From Rubrivivax sp. (GTDB lineage Bacteria; Pseudomonadota; Gammaproteobacteria; Burkholderiales; Burkholderiaceae_C): a DNA stretch of 59,952 nucleotides. Made by a program: the position numbers and the translations under genes. The notes below the pieces were generated by a model that ran no database searches, was not told where the DNA came from, and worked only from the letters and a program-made list of their open reading frames with translations. The stretch spans positions 1-59,952 of the forward strand of contig JAIXTY010000081.1 of NCBI GenBank assembly GCA_027483705.1, written 5' to 3'. Shown one piece after another: positions 34,478 through 43,825 of the stretch (position 1 is the first letter of the stretch; every line of letters begins with the position of its first letter).

Positions 34478-35961
34478 GCCGTGGTCGTGGATTCAGGCGC
34501 GGCCGCGCGCCGGGCCACGCGCATGCGCAGGCCCACCGGCGCCATCGTGAACTCCAGGCGCTCCTCGGCCGGGCCGCCGTGCGCGGTGCCGACCTCGAGG
34601 ATGTCGAAGCCGCCCAGCAGTGTGGCCAGCGCCAGCTTCATCTCGATCAGCGCCAGGTAGCGCCCGGGGCAGATGCGCGGGCCGGCGCCGAAGGGCATGG
34701 ACACGCGCTTCACCGACGCCGCATCCGCAGCGCCCTCGGCCAGCCAGCGATCGGGCTCGAACGAGGCAGCGCGTGGCACCAGCTCGTCACGCATCGGGTC
34801 GTGCCGCGCCACGCCCAGCACGACCGTGCCGCGCGCGATGCGCACGCCGCCGACGACGCTGTCGCGCAGCGCCTCAGAGCCCAGCAGCGGCGCCACGGGC
34901 TTGAGGCGCATGGTCTCGTGCGCGCAGGCCTCGAGGTAGTCGAGCGACGCCAGCTGCTCGAGCGTCGGCGCCTCGGCACGGCCGGCGACACGGCGCACCT
35001 CGTCGGTGGCGCGGGCCAGCGCCTCGGGGTGGCGCCACAGCAGTTCGAGGGCCCACGCCAGCGTGTTGGCCGTGGTGTCCTCGCCGGCCAGCAGCATGGT
35101 GAACACGTTGCCGGCCACCTGGCGGTCGTCGATCGCGCTGCCGGGCTCGTCGGCGGCCACCAGCATGGCCTCCAGCAGGTTGGGCGGGTGGGCGCGGCGC
35201 ACGGGGTTGGCCTCGAGCCGCGCCCGGGCCGCGGCCACGAAGCCCTGCACCGCCTCGTTGAGCGCGGCCATGCTGTGCTCGACCTCGCGCACGGCCGGCG
35301 TGCGCAGCCAGCGCCAGGTGGGCAGCGGCGACATCATGCGGCGCCACAGCGTCGGGAACACGCGGTCGAGGTGGTCCTGGATGACGTCGCCGTCGGATTC
35401 CAGCGTGTTCACCTCGGCACCGAAGGCCAGGCCGGCGACGGCATCGACCGTGTAGCGCATGAGGTCGGCTTGCAGGTCGATGGTCTCGCCGGCGTCGGCG
35501 GCGCGGCCCCAGCGCCCCGCCAGCCGCTGCGCAACGCGCTGCAGGGCCGGGTGGTAACCGCGCACGTGGGCGGGGTCGAAGGCCGCCATCACCATGCGCC
35601 GCTGGCGCTTCCAGGCGTCGCCGTTGACGGCGAACACACCCGGCAGCAGGCCCATCTCGGCGCCGATCTCCTCCATGCGCGAGGTGCGGCGGAAGCCCTC
35701 GGGGCGGTCGCGAAGCACGGTGGCCAGCAGTTCGTGGTCGCCGCACACCAGCACGCGGCGCGGGCCCAGGCGCAACTGGTACAGCGGGCCGAACTCGCGG
35801 CACCAGGCCTCGAGCTGGCGGTGCATGCGCGGCGTGTCGAGCTGCAGCAGGTTGCCGACGATGGGCAGCGGGCGCGGCCCGGGCAGCGATTCCAGGCCGC
35901 GGGGCGGGGGCCGGTCGGCGGCGATGGCGGCGGCTTCTTCGGCCGGCTGGGCGTTGTTCAC
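34468..35961 (-). CDS. Cytochrome P450
   Basis: The 497-residue haem monooxygenase starts at a GTG (35961; VNNAQPAEEAAA). No ATG lies close upstream, and the long open extension beyond is non-coding. Visible P450 landmarks are the Pro-rich start LPGPRPLPIVGNLLQL, the I-helix AGEDTTANT near residue 300, the K-helix HETMRLKP near 358, a PERF-like FEPDRWLAEG, and the haem loop FGAGPRICPG with the thiolate Cys431. It lacks an N-terminal membrane anchor and is not fused to a reductase; no ferredoxin or reductase gene is nearby. Similar soluble family members hydroxylate lipids or terpenoids, but the substrate is unknown. Confidence 0.93.
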   Translation of the reverse strand: MNNAQPAEEAAAIAADRPPPRGLESLPGPRPLPIVGNLLQLDTPRMHRQLEAWCREFGPLYQLRLGPRRVLVCGDHELLATVLRDRPEGFRRTSRMEEIGAEMGLLPGVFAVNGDAWKRQRRMVMAAFDPAHVRGYHPALQRVAQRLAGRWGRAADAGETIDLQADLMRYTVDAVAGLAFGAEVNTLESDGDVIQDHLDRVFPTLWRRMMSPLPTWRWLRTPAVREVEHSMAALNEAVQGFVAAARARLEANPVRRAHPPNLLEAMLVAADEPGSAIDDRQVAGNVFTMLLAGEDTTANTLAWALELLWRHPEALARATDEVRRVAGRAEAPTLEQLASLDYLEACAHETMRLKPVAPLLGSEALRDSVVGGVRIARGTVVLGVARHDPMRDELVPRAASFEPDRWLAEGAADAASVKRVSMPFGAGPRICPGRYLALIEMKLALATLLGGFDILEVGTAHGGPAEERLEFTMAPVGLRMRVARRAAAPESTTTAQP

Positions 35962-36108
35962 GGGCAAGGCAGGGCAGACAAGCGGCGAGGTGTACCACGC
36001 GGGCCGCCGCCGCCGCGCCCCGGCGTGAACCTTCACGCGGGCCCGTGCGGCAGCCCGTAGACTCCGCGGCGGAGGATCCGGCGGCCCGACGAGGCCCACA
36101 CCGCAACG

Positions 36109-37176
36109 ATGAACGACCCCGCTTCGACGAGGCAGAAGACACGCCGCGCCGGCTCCACCGGCCTGGGCAAGGTGACGCTGGAGATGGTGGCCGCGGCGGC
36201 CGGCGTGTCGGCGGCCACCGTGTCGCGCATCCTCAATGGCACGGCGATGGTCAGCGACGACAAGCGCACGGCCGTCGACGAGGCCATCGCGCGCCTGGGC
36301 TTCGTGCCCAACCCGGTGGCCCGCGGCCTGGCTGGTGGCCGCACGCTCAGCGTCGGCGTGGTCACGCAGGCCATCGACAGCCCGTTCTACGGCGGTGCCT
36401 TGCGCGGCATCGAGAACACGCTCACCGCCGCCGGCTACAGCCCGCTGTTCGTGAGCGGGCAGTGGAGCGCCACGCACGAGGCCCGCTGCATCGACGCGCT
36501 GCGCTCGCGCCGCGTCGACGGCATCATCGTGCTCACCGGTCGCCTGAGCGATGCCGCGCTGGCCGCCACCGCGCGCGAGCTGCCGGTGGTGGTGACCGGC
36601 CGCACGATGAAGGCGCCGGGCCTGTGCGCGCTGGACTTCGACAACTTCGAGGGCGCGCGGCTGGCCACGCACCACCTGCTGAGCCTGGGCCACCGGCGCA
36701 TCGCCTTCATCGCCGGCGACCTGAAGCACCCCGACGGCAAGGAGCGCCTGCGCGGCTACCGCTCGGCCATCGAGGCCGCGGGCCTGGCCTACGAGCCGGG
36801 CCTGGTGATGCCCGGCAACTTCACCGAGGCCAGCGGCCTGGCGGCGGTGGAGCGGCTCATCGACAGCCGGCACCCGTTCACGGCCATCTTCGCCTCGAAC
36901 GACCAGATGGCCTTCGGCGCCGGCCTCGGGCTGCACCGCCGGCGGCTGCAGGTGCCGCAGGACGTGTCGCTGGTGGGCTTCGACGACCTGGCCTCCGCGG
37001 TGTACGCGATCCCGCCGCTGACCACCGTGCACCACCCGGTGGACGAGCTCGGCCAGCTCGCGGCGCAGGCGATGCTGCAGCTGCTGGCCGGCGAGACGCC
37101 GACGCTGGCGCTGCCGGCGCCGCGCCTCGTGGTGCGCGAGAGCACCCGCGAAGCCGGCCCGGCGCGCCGGCGCTGA
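36109..37176 (+). CDS. LacI-family transcriptional regulator of the beta-glucan locus
   Basis: The 355-residue regulator has a LacI helix-turn-helix near residues 22-70 (VTLEMVAAAAGVSAATVSRILNG, then FVPNPVARGLAGGR as hinge), followed by a periplasmic-binding-like effector domain (SVGVVTQAIDSPFYGGALRGIE, HRRIAFIAGDLKHPDGKERLRGY, FTAIFASNDQMAFGAGLGL, VSLVGFDDL). It directly precedes the ABC operon (122 bases) and a perfect TGAAAGCGCTTTCA palindrome lies in between. Four such sites occur in the window, all in this locus, so it is the obvious binder. A sugar released from laminarin would be the inducer by inference. No copy of the site is found before its own gene. Confidence 0.92.
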   Translation: MNDPASTRQKTRRAGSTGLGKVTLEMVAAAAGVSAATVSRILNGTAMVSDDKRTAVDEAIARLGFVPNPVARGLAGGRTLSVGVVTQAIDSPFYGGALRGIENTLTAAGYSPLFVSGQWSATHEARCIDALRSRRVDGIIVLTGRLSDAALAATARELPVVVTGRTMKAPGLCALDFDNFEGARLATHHLLSLGHRRIAFIAGDLKHPDGKERLRGYRSAIEAAGLAYEPGLVMPGNFTEASGLAAVERLIDSRHPFTAIFASNDQMAFGAGLGLHRRRLQVPQDVSLVGFDDLASAVYAIPPLTTVHHPVDELGQLAAQAMLQLLAGETPTLALPAPRLVVRESTREAGPARRR

Positions 37177-37206
37177 GGCGGCCGACGGCCTCTCGATAAC
37201 CCTCGA

Positions 37207-37250
37207 TTGACAGTCGCGGGCCCCGCCCGCACACTGTGAAAGCGCTTTCA
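37207..37250 (+). promoter_or_regulatory. Promoter and LacI-type operator of the beta-glucan ABC/GH operon
   Basis: A perfect -35 TTGACA (37207-37212), a 17-base spacer and CACACT (37230-37235) precede the palindrome TGAAAGCGCTTTCA at 37237-37250, which would cover the transcription start. It has the central CG step favoured by LacI-family proteins. It lies 48 bases upstream of the substrate-binding-protein start. Regulation by the adjacent LacI-family protein is inferred. Confidence 0.78.
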
Positions 37251-37298
37251 TGGTGCCGGCCCGCGGGCCTGCGCTGGCTGGCGCCGCGTCCGTGCACC

Positions 37299-38591
37299 AT
37301 GAATCCGCCGACCCCTCCCACTGCCCACCCGCCCCGGCGACGTGCCGTCGTGCTGGGGTTGGCGGCCGCCTGCGCGGGCATGCCCGGGCGCCCGCGCGCC
37401 GCGGCGCCGGTGCGGCTGACCGTGGCCGCCTACCCGGCGGTGGACGCCATCGTCAAGGCCGCGCTGCCAGCCTGGCGCCAACGGCAGCCGGGCGTGGAGG
37501 TGGCGGTGGTCAGCCGCCAGTTCAACGACCACCACACGGCCATGACCACGGCCCTGTCGACGCGCTCGCACCTGCCGGACCTGATGGCGCTGGAGGTGGG
37601 CTTCGTCGGCCGCTTCTCGCAGGGCGGCGGCCTGGAAGATCTGCGCCAGCCACCGTACGACTTCGACCGTGTCGCCGCCCGCTACGTGCCCTACGCCGTG
37701 GCCCAGGCCACCGGGCGCGGCGGTGCCATCGTCGCCGCGCCGTCGGACATCGGCCCCGGCACGCTGCTCGTGCGCCACGACCTGCTGGCGCGTGCCGGCG
37801 TCGGCGAGGCGCAGATCACGGCCTCGTGGGACGGCTACGTCGCGGCGGGCCGCCAGATCAAGCAGGCCACCGGCGCCTACCTCGTGGCGCACGCGCGCGA
37901 CGTGAAGGACCTGCTCATCCGCACCGGCATCCGGCCCGGCGAGGGCCTGTACTTCGGCGCCGAGCACCGGGTGCTGGTGCAGTCGCCGCGCTTCGTGCGC
38001 GCCTTCGAGGTGGCGCGCGAGGTGCGGCGCCACGGGCTGGATGCGCGAGTCGGCGCCTGGAGCAACGACTGGAGCGAGGGCTTCAAGCGCGGCCTGCTGG
38101 CGACGCAGCTGACCGGCGCCTGGCTCGCCGGCCACCTGAGCAACTGGCTCGCACCGGCCACACTCGGCCTGTGGCGGGCGCTGCCGCTGCCCGAAGGGGC
38201 CGAGGCCGCCTGGGGCGGCACCTTCTTCGCCATTCCGCGCGGGGCGCCGCCGGCCAGCAAGGCCCTGGCCTGGGAGCTGATCCGGCTGCTGACGCTGGAC
38301 CGCGCGCAGCAGCTGCAGGCCTTCCGCAGCCAGGACGCCTTTCCGGCCCTCGTCGAGACCTTCGACGACCCGTTCTTCGAGCAGCCCATCGAGTTCCTGG
38401 GCGGGCAGGCGGCGCGCCTGCGCTGGCGCGAGTCGGCACGCCGCATCACCGCCGTGGCGGTGCACAAGCAGGACGCCTTCGCCGGCGAGGTGATCGACAC
38501 CGAGCTCGACAAGGTGCTGCTGCGCGGCAAGCCCATCGACGCGGCGCTGGCCGATGCCGCGCGGCTGCTCGAGCGGCGCGCGCGACGCTGA
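37299..38591 (+). CDS. ABC sugar transporter substrate-binding protein
   Basis: The 430-residue periplasmic receptor (SBP family 1, MalE-like) has an N-terminus MNPPTPPTAHPPRRRAVVLGLAAACAG with a twin-arginine-like RRR followed by a hydrophobic core, so Tat or Sec export are both possible. The mature domain starts VRLTVAAYPAVDAIVKAALPAW and shows ITASWDGYVAAGRQIKQATG and GTFFAIPRGAPPASKALAWELIRLL, usual for oligosaccharide receptors. ATG 37299 fits the signal peptide; the frame is open further up to 37236 but that would put the start inside the operator. It is the first gene of the 11-gene glucan operon; a gluco-oligosaccharide ligand is inferred. Confidence 0.88.
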   Translation: MNPPTPPTAHPPRRRAVVLGLAAACAGMPGRPRAAAPVRLTVAAYPAVDAIVKAALPAWRQRQPGVEVAVVSRQFNDHHTAMTTALSTRSHLPDLMALEVGFVGRFSQGGGLEDLRQPPYDFDRVAARYVPYAVAQATGRGGAIVAAPSDIGPGTLLVRHDLLARAGVGEAQITASWDGYVAAGRQIKQATGAYLVAHARDVKDLLIRTGIRPGEGLYFGAEHRVLVQSPRFVRAFEVAREVRRHGLDARVGAWSNDWSEGFKRGLLATQLTGAWLAGHLSNWLAPATLGLWRALPLPEGAEAAWGGTFFAIPRGAPPASKALAWELIRLLTLDRAQQLQAFRSQDAFPALVETFDDPFFEQPIEFLGGQAARLRWRESARRITAVAVHKQDAFAGEVIDTELDKVLLRGKPIDAALADAARLLERRARR

Positions 38592-38601
38592 CGACAGGCA
38601 C

Positions 38602-39516
38602 ATGGCGATGAAGCTGCCCCCGTTCCTGCGCCTGTCGCCCGCGGCCACGCCGTACGTGCTGCTGAGCCCCTTCCTCGTGCTGTTCGCGGTGTTCGGGGTG
38701 TTCCCGCTGCTGTTCTCGCTGTGGCTCGCGTTCCAGAGCTGGGAGCCCACCAGCGGCCTGGAGGCGATGCGCTACGTGGGCGCCGAGAACTTCGCCTTCG
38801 CGCTGCAGGACGAGTGGTTCTGGAAGTCGCTGAAGAACACGGCCTGGCTGGCCCTTGTCTCGGGCGTGCCGCAGCACCTGGTGGCGATCCCGCTGGCGGT
38901 GTTCATCCACAACCGCTTCGCGCGGCTGCGCGACGCCACGATCGGGGCCTACTTCCTGCCGTACATCACCAGCACGGTGGCCATCGCCATCCTGTTTTCC
39001 AGCCTGTTCAGCACCGACTACGGCGTCGTCAACGCCGTGCTGCGCGGCCTGGCCGGCGGCGAGGCCATCGACTGGCTGGGCAACCCCGACCACATCAAGC
39101 CGGCCGTCGCCCTGGTGGTGTTCTGGCGCTACGTGGGCTTCAACGTCGTGCTGTACCTGGCGGCGCTGCAGACCATCCCGAAGGATCTCTACGAGGCCGC
39201 GACGATGGACGGCGCCTCGGCCCGGCAGCAGTTCTTCCACATCACGCTGCCGAGCCTGAGGCCGATGATCTTCTTCGGCGTCACGCTCAGCGTCATCGGC
39301 GGGCTGCAGCTCTTCGAAGAGCCGTTCATCCTGACCGGTGGCCGCGGCGGCTCCGACCAGGCGGGCATGACGACGGCGATGTACCTGTACCGCATGGCCT
39401 TCGACTTCAACGACTTCGGGGCCGCCAGCGCGATGAGCTGGCTGTTGTTCGCGCTGGTGGTGCTGCTGACCTGGCTCACCAACCGCGCCTTCCGGCCGAA
39501 GGGCGGTGCGGCGTGA
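38602..39516 (+). CDS. ABC sugar transporter permease (MalF/UgpA type)
   Basis: The 304-residue inner-membrane protein has six predicted helices, beginning YVLLSPFLVLFAVFGVFPLLFSLWLAFQSW. Its cytoplasmic EAA coupling loop reads YEAATMDGASARQQFFHITLPSLRP near 198-222, which docks on the ATPase. It starts 10 bases after the receptor gene and overlaps the second permease by four bases (GTGA). Role as one half of an oligosaccharide importer is firm; specificity is inferred from the glycoside hydrolases around it. Confidence 0.92.
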   Translation: MAMKLPPFLRLSPAATPYVLLSPFLVLFAVFGVFPLLFSLWLAFQSWEPTSGLEAMRYVGAENFAFALQDEWFWKSLKNTAWLALVSGVPQHLVAIPLAVFIHNRFARLRDATIGAYFLPYITSTVAIAILFSSLFSTDYGVVNAVLRGLAGGEAIDWLGNPDHIKPAVALVVFWRYVGFNVVLYLAALQTIPKDLYEAATMDGASARQQFFHITLPSLRPMIFFGVTLSVIGGLQLFEEPFILTGGRGGSDQAGMTTAMYLYRMAFDFNDFGAASAMSWLLFALVVLLTWLTNRAFRPKGGAA

Positions 39517-40343
39517 GCGCGGCCCCGTCTCGCATGGCCCCGTGGGCCGCCTACGCGCTGGTGGGCGCGGGCGCGCTCGTGATGCTGGCGCCGTTCTGGT
39601 TCATGTTCGTGTTCGCGACGCAGTCGCGCACCGAGATCTTCAGCGTGCCGCCGCCGGTGTGGTTCGGCGACGACTTCTTCGCCAACCTGAAGATCCTCAC
39701 CGAGCGCATCCCGTTCTGGCGCAGCCTGGGCTGGAGCCTGTACGTGGCGCTGGCCTCCACCGCGCTCACGCTGCTCTTCTGCAGCATGGGCGGCTACGCC
39801 TTCGCCTGCTTCGAGTTCCGCTTCAAGAACGCGCTGTTCGCGCTGGTGATGGGCACGATGCTGCTGCCCAGCTTCATGAACATGATCCCCACGTTCATGA
39901 TCATGGACGTGCTGGGCTGGATCGACCAGCCGCGCGCGCTGTACATCCCCGGCGCGGCCAGCGCCTTCGGCATCTTCCTGATGCGGCAGTTCGTGCTCAG
40001 CGCCGTGCCGAAAGACCTGATCGAGGCCGCCCGCATGGACGGCTGCAGCGAGCTCGGCATCTACTGGCGCATCGTGCTGCCGCTGCTGAAGCCCGCGCTC
40101 GGCACGCTGGGGCTCATCACCTTCATCGCCAGCTGGAACAACTTCATCGGGCCGCTGATCGTGATGCGCAGCCCCGAGAACTACACGTTGCCGCTGGCGC
40201 TGCGCAGCCTGCAGAGCCCCGTCGACACCGAGTGGGGCGCGCTGATGACCGGCTCGGCCATCGCCACCATCCCGCTGCTGCTGCTGTTTGCCGTCTCGTC
40301 GCGCCAGCTCATCGCCGGCCTCACCGCCGGCGCGGTGAAGTGA
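39513..40343 (+). CDS. ABC sugar transporter permease (MalG/UgpE type)
   Basis: The 276-residue second permease starts with GTG at 39513 overlapping the previous stop. It has six membrane segments (first AAYALVGAGALVMLAPFWFMFVFA) and an EAA loop IEAARMDGCSELGIYWRIVLPLLKPAL near 170-195. TFIASWNNFIGPLIV is a further MalG-type hallmark. Together with the preceding gene it forms the channel; the ATPase is encoded after the GH1 gene, an unusual separation. GH1 follows after 52 bases. Confidence 0.92.
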   Translation: MSAAPSRMAPWAAYALVGAGALVMLAPFWFMFVFATQSRTEIFSVPPPVWFGDDFFANLKILTERIPFWRSLGWSLYVALASTALTLLFCSMGGYAFACFEFRFKNALFALVMGTMLLPSFMNMIPTFMIMDVLGWIDQPRALYIPGAASAFGIFLMRQFVLSAVPKDLIEAARMDGCSELGIYWRIVLPLLKPALGTLGLITFIASWNNFIGPLIVMRSPENYTLPLALRSLQSPVDTEWGALMTGSAIATIPLLLLFAVSSRQLIAGLTAGAVK

Positions 40344-40395
40344 CACCGCCTGGCACCCCTCGTTCCTGCCTCTGTTCCTGCCCTCGTTCCCGACC

Positions 40396-41778
40396 ATGAA
40401 CTCTCCGCAACCGCTGCACCCCCGCCACCGTTTCCCGGCCGACTTCGTCTGGGGCGTGGCCACCAGCTCGTTCCAGATCGAGGGTGCCGCCCACGAAGAC
40501 GGCAAGGGCGAGTCGATCTGGGACCGCTTCTGCCGGCAGCCCGGTGCCATCGCCGACGGCTCCAACGGCGACATCGCCTGCGACCACGTGCACCGGCTGG
40601 ACGCGGACCTCGACCTGATCGCCGGCCTGGGCGTGGACGCCTACCGCTTTTCGGTGAGCTGGCCGCGCGTGCAGCCCGACGGGCAGGGCGCCTTCAACGA
40701 GGCCGGTCTGCGCTTCTACGAACGCCTGGTCGACGGCCTCATCGCCCGCGGCATCAAGCCCTACCTCACGCTCAACCACTGGGACCTGCCGCAGGCCCTG
40801 CAGGACGCCGGCGGCTGGGCCAACCGCGACACCGTGCACCGCTTCGTCGCCTACGCGCGCGCCGTGGCGCGCCGGCTGGGCAGCCGCGTGGTGGCCATCA
40901 CCACGCACAACGAGCCGTGGGTGGTGGCCGTGCTGGGGCACGAGACCGGCGTCTTCGCGCCCGGCCTGCGCGACCGCGGCATCGCCATGCAGGTGGCGCA
41001 CCACCTGCTGCTCAGCCATGGCCTGGCGCTGCAGGCCCTGCGCGCCGACGGCTGCCCGAGCCGGCTGGGCATCGTGCTGAACCTCTCGCCCATCGGCCCG
41101 GCCACCGACAGCCCCGAGGACGTGGCCGCCGCGCGGCTGGAAGACGGCCGCTCGGTGCGCTGGTACATGGACCCGCTGTTCAAGGGCGCGTACCCGGCCG
41201 ACGTCTGGCAGCACCTGGGCGGCGACGTGCCGCACATCGAGCCCGGCGACCTCGAGGCCATCGCCACGCCGATGGACTTTCTCGGCATCAACTACTACAC
41301 GCGCGGTGTCGTCAGCGCCAGCGGCGCCTGGAGCGCCCGGACGAGCGGCAAGCCGCTCACCGACATGGGCTGGGAGATCGTGCCCGAGGGCCTGACGGAG
41401 CTGCTGCTGCGCCTGCACCGCGACTGGACGCTGCCACCGCTGTACGTGAAGGAAAACGGCGCCGCGTTCCAGGACACGTTGGTGCGAGAGGGCGACGCGG
41501 ACCGCGTCCACGACGCCGAGCGCATCGATTACATCGCCAGCCACATCGCCGCCGTCGGCGACGCGATGGCGCAGGGCGTGCCGATGGCCGGCTACATGGT
41601 GTGGAGCCTGATGGACAACTTCGAGTGGGCCAGCGGCTACGTCAAGCGCTTCGGCATCGTGCACGTCGACTACGCGACGCTCGCGCGCACGCCCAAGGAC
41701 AGCTACCTCTGGTACCGCGACTTCCTGCAGGCGCAGCAGCGGGCCCGCCAGCCCGTGGCGGCCCCCGTGCAGGGCTGA
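40396..41778 (+). CDS. GH1 beta-glucosidase, cytosolic
   Basis: This retaining exo-enzyme releases glucose from beta-gluco-oligosaccharides. The 460-residue product has no signal peptide and starts RFPADFVWGVATSSFQIEGA after a short lead. The acid/base Glu173 sits in THNEPW, the nucleophile Glu353 in YVKENGA, and the substrate-binding end is MVWSLMDNFEWASGYVKRFGIVHVDY. Family length and motifs are normal. Placed between the ABC permeases and the ABC ATPase, it most likely cleaves imported laminari-oligosaccharides inside the cell. Confidence 0.95.
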   Translation: MNSPQPLHPRHRFPADFVWGVATSSFQIEGAAHEDGKGESIWDRFCRQPGAIADGSNGDIACDHVHRLDADLDLIAGLGVDAYRFSVSWPRVQPDGQGAFNEAGLRFYERLVDGLIARGIKPYLTLNHWDLPQALQDAGGWANRDTVHRFVAYARAVARRLGSRVVAITTHNEPWVVAVLGHETGVFAPGLRDRGIAMQVAHHLLLSHGLALQALRADGCPSRLGIVLNLSPIGPATDSPEDVAAARLEDGRSVRWYMDPLFKGAYPADVWQHLGGDVPHIEPGDLEAIATPMDFLGINYYTRGVVSASGAWSARTSGKPLTDMGWEIVPEGLTELLLRLHRDWTLPPLYVKENGAAFQDTLVREGDADRVHDAERIDYIASHIAAVGDAMAQGVPMAGYMVWSLMDNFEWASGYVKRFGIVHVDYATLARTPKDSYLWYRDFLQAQQRARQPVAAPVQG

Positions 41779-41783
41779 AGGCC

Positions 41784-42842
<1,059 letters not shown>

Positions 42843-42873
42843 TCCCGCCAACCCCACACCCACCGATCGCAAC

Positions 42874-43791
42874 ATGCAAGAACCCCAACGCCCCGGCTGG
42901 ACGCTCGTCTGGCACGACGAGTTCGACGGCGACGCCGTCGACCGCACGAAGTGGGACTTCGACCTCGGCAATGGCTTCTACGACTACAAGAACCACGCCT
43001 GGGTGCCGGGCTGGGGCAACGAGGAACTGCAGTACTACACGGCCGAGCCCGAGAACGTGCAGGTGCGCGACAGCTGCCTCTTCATCCGCGCCGTGAAGGC
43101 GCCGCTGCACGGCTGCGGCTACACCTCGGCGCGTCTCAAGACCAAGGCGCGCGACGGCCGCGTGCTGTTCGGAAAGCAGTACGGCCGCGTCGAGTTCCGC
43201 GCCCGCGTGCCCTGGGGCAAGGGGCTGTGGCCGGCGCTGTGGATGCTGCCCGTGGAAGACAAGTACGGCGGCTGGGCCGCCAGCGGCGAGATCGACCTGA
43301 TGGAGATCGTCGGCGAGAAGCCCGAGGAGGTGCTCAACAGCATCCACTTCGGCTCCACCTACCCGCGCCGCTCGCTGATCACCAAGACCCACCCGCTGCC
43401 CGGCGGCAGCCTGGTGTCGGACTGGCACCTGTACGCGGTGGAGTGGGAGCCGGGCGAGATCCGCTTCTTCGTCGACGAGGTGCAGACCTGCACCTACCGC
43501 CACTGGTGGAGCTGCAGCCGGCTCGAGAACGGGCAGGGCACCGAGGCCGCGTCGGAGGCCGACCTGAACCCCTGGCCCGCGCCCTTCGACCAGCCGTTCT
43601 ACCTGGTGATGAACGTGGCCGTCGGCGGCAACTTCCCCGGCGTGCCCAATGACGCCACGCGCTTTCCGGCCGAGCTGGTGGTGGACTACGTGCGCGTGTA
43701 CGACAAGGTCGGCGGTTATGGCCCCGTGCCGCCGCGCGGCGAGGGCGTGATGCCCTGGGAGCCGGGCCACGTGTCCGAGCGCCGCACCTGA
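42874..43791 (+). CDS. GH16 beta-1,3-glucanase-like enzyme without signal peptide
   Basis: The 305-residue enzyme starts MQEPQRPGWTLVWHDEFDGDAVDRTKW, a direct entry into the GH16 beta-jelly-roll with no export signal. The catalytic signature GEIDLMEIVGE gives nucleophile Glu139, assisting Asp141 and acid/base Glu144. It has YTSARLKTK, KGLWPALWMLP and FYLVMNVAVGGNFPG, all typical of the laminarinase branch. Without a signal it would act in the cytosol, unusual for an endo-glucanase, presumably on imported longer oligosaccharides. It lies between the ABC ATPase and a GH17 gene. Confidence 0.92.
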   Translation: MQEPQRPGWTLVWHDEFDGDAVDRTKWDFDLGNGFYDYKNHAWVPGWGNEELQYYTAEPENVQVRDSCLFIRAVKAPLHGCGYTSARLKTKARDGRVLFGKQYGRVEFRARVPWGKGLWPALWMLPVEDKYGGWAASGEIDLMEIVGEKPEEVLNSIHFGSTYPRRSLITKTHPLPGGSLVSDWHLYAVEWEPGEIRFFVDEVQTCTYRHWWSCSRLENGQGTEAASEADLNPWPAPFDQPFYLVMNVAVGGNFPGVPNDATRFPAELVVDYVRVYDKVGGYGPVPPRGEGVMPWEPGHVSERRT

Positions 43792-43825
43792 GCCCCGACG
43801 CAACCGAACCGCAGGAGACAGACCG

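Noticed and set aside
35962-37251. Upstream extension of the P450 frame through the LacI gene
   Set aside because: It is antisense to lacI; the P450 starts at the GTG at 35961, just before its Pro-rich N-terminus.
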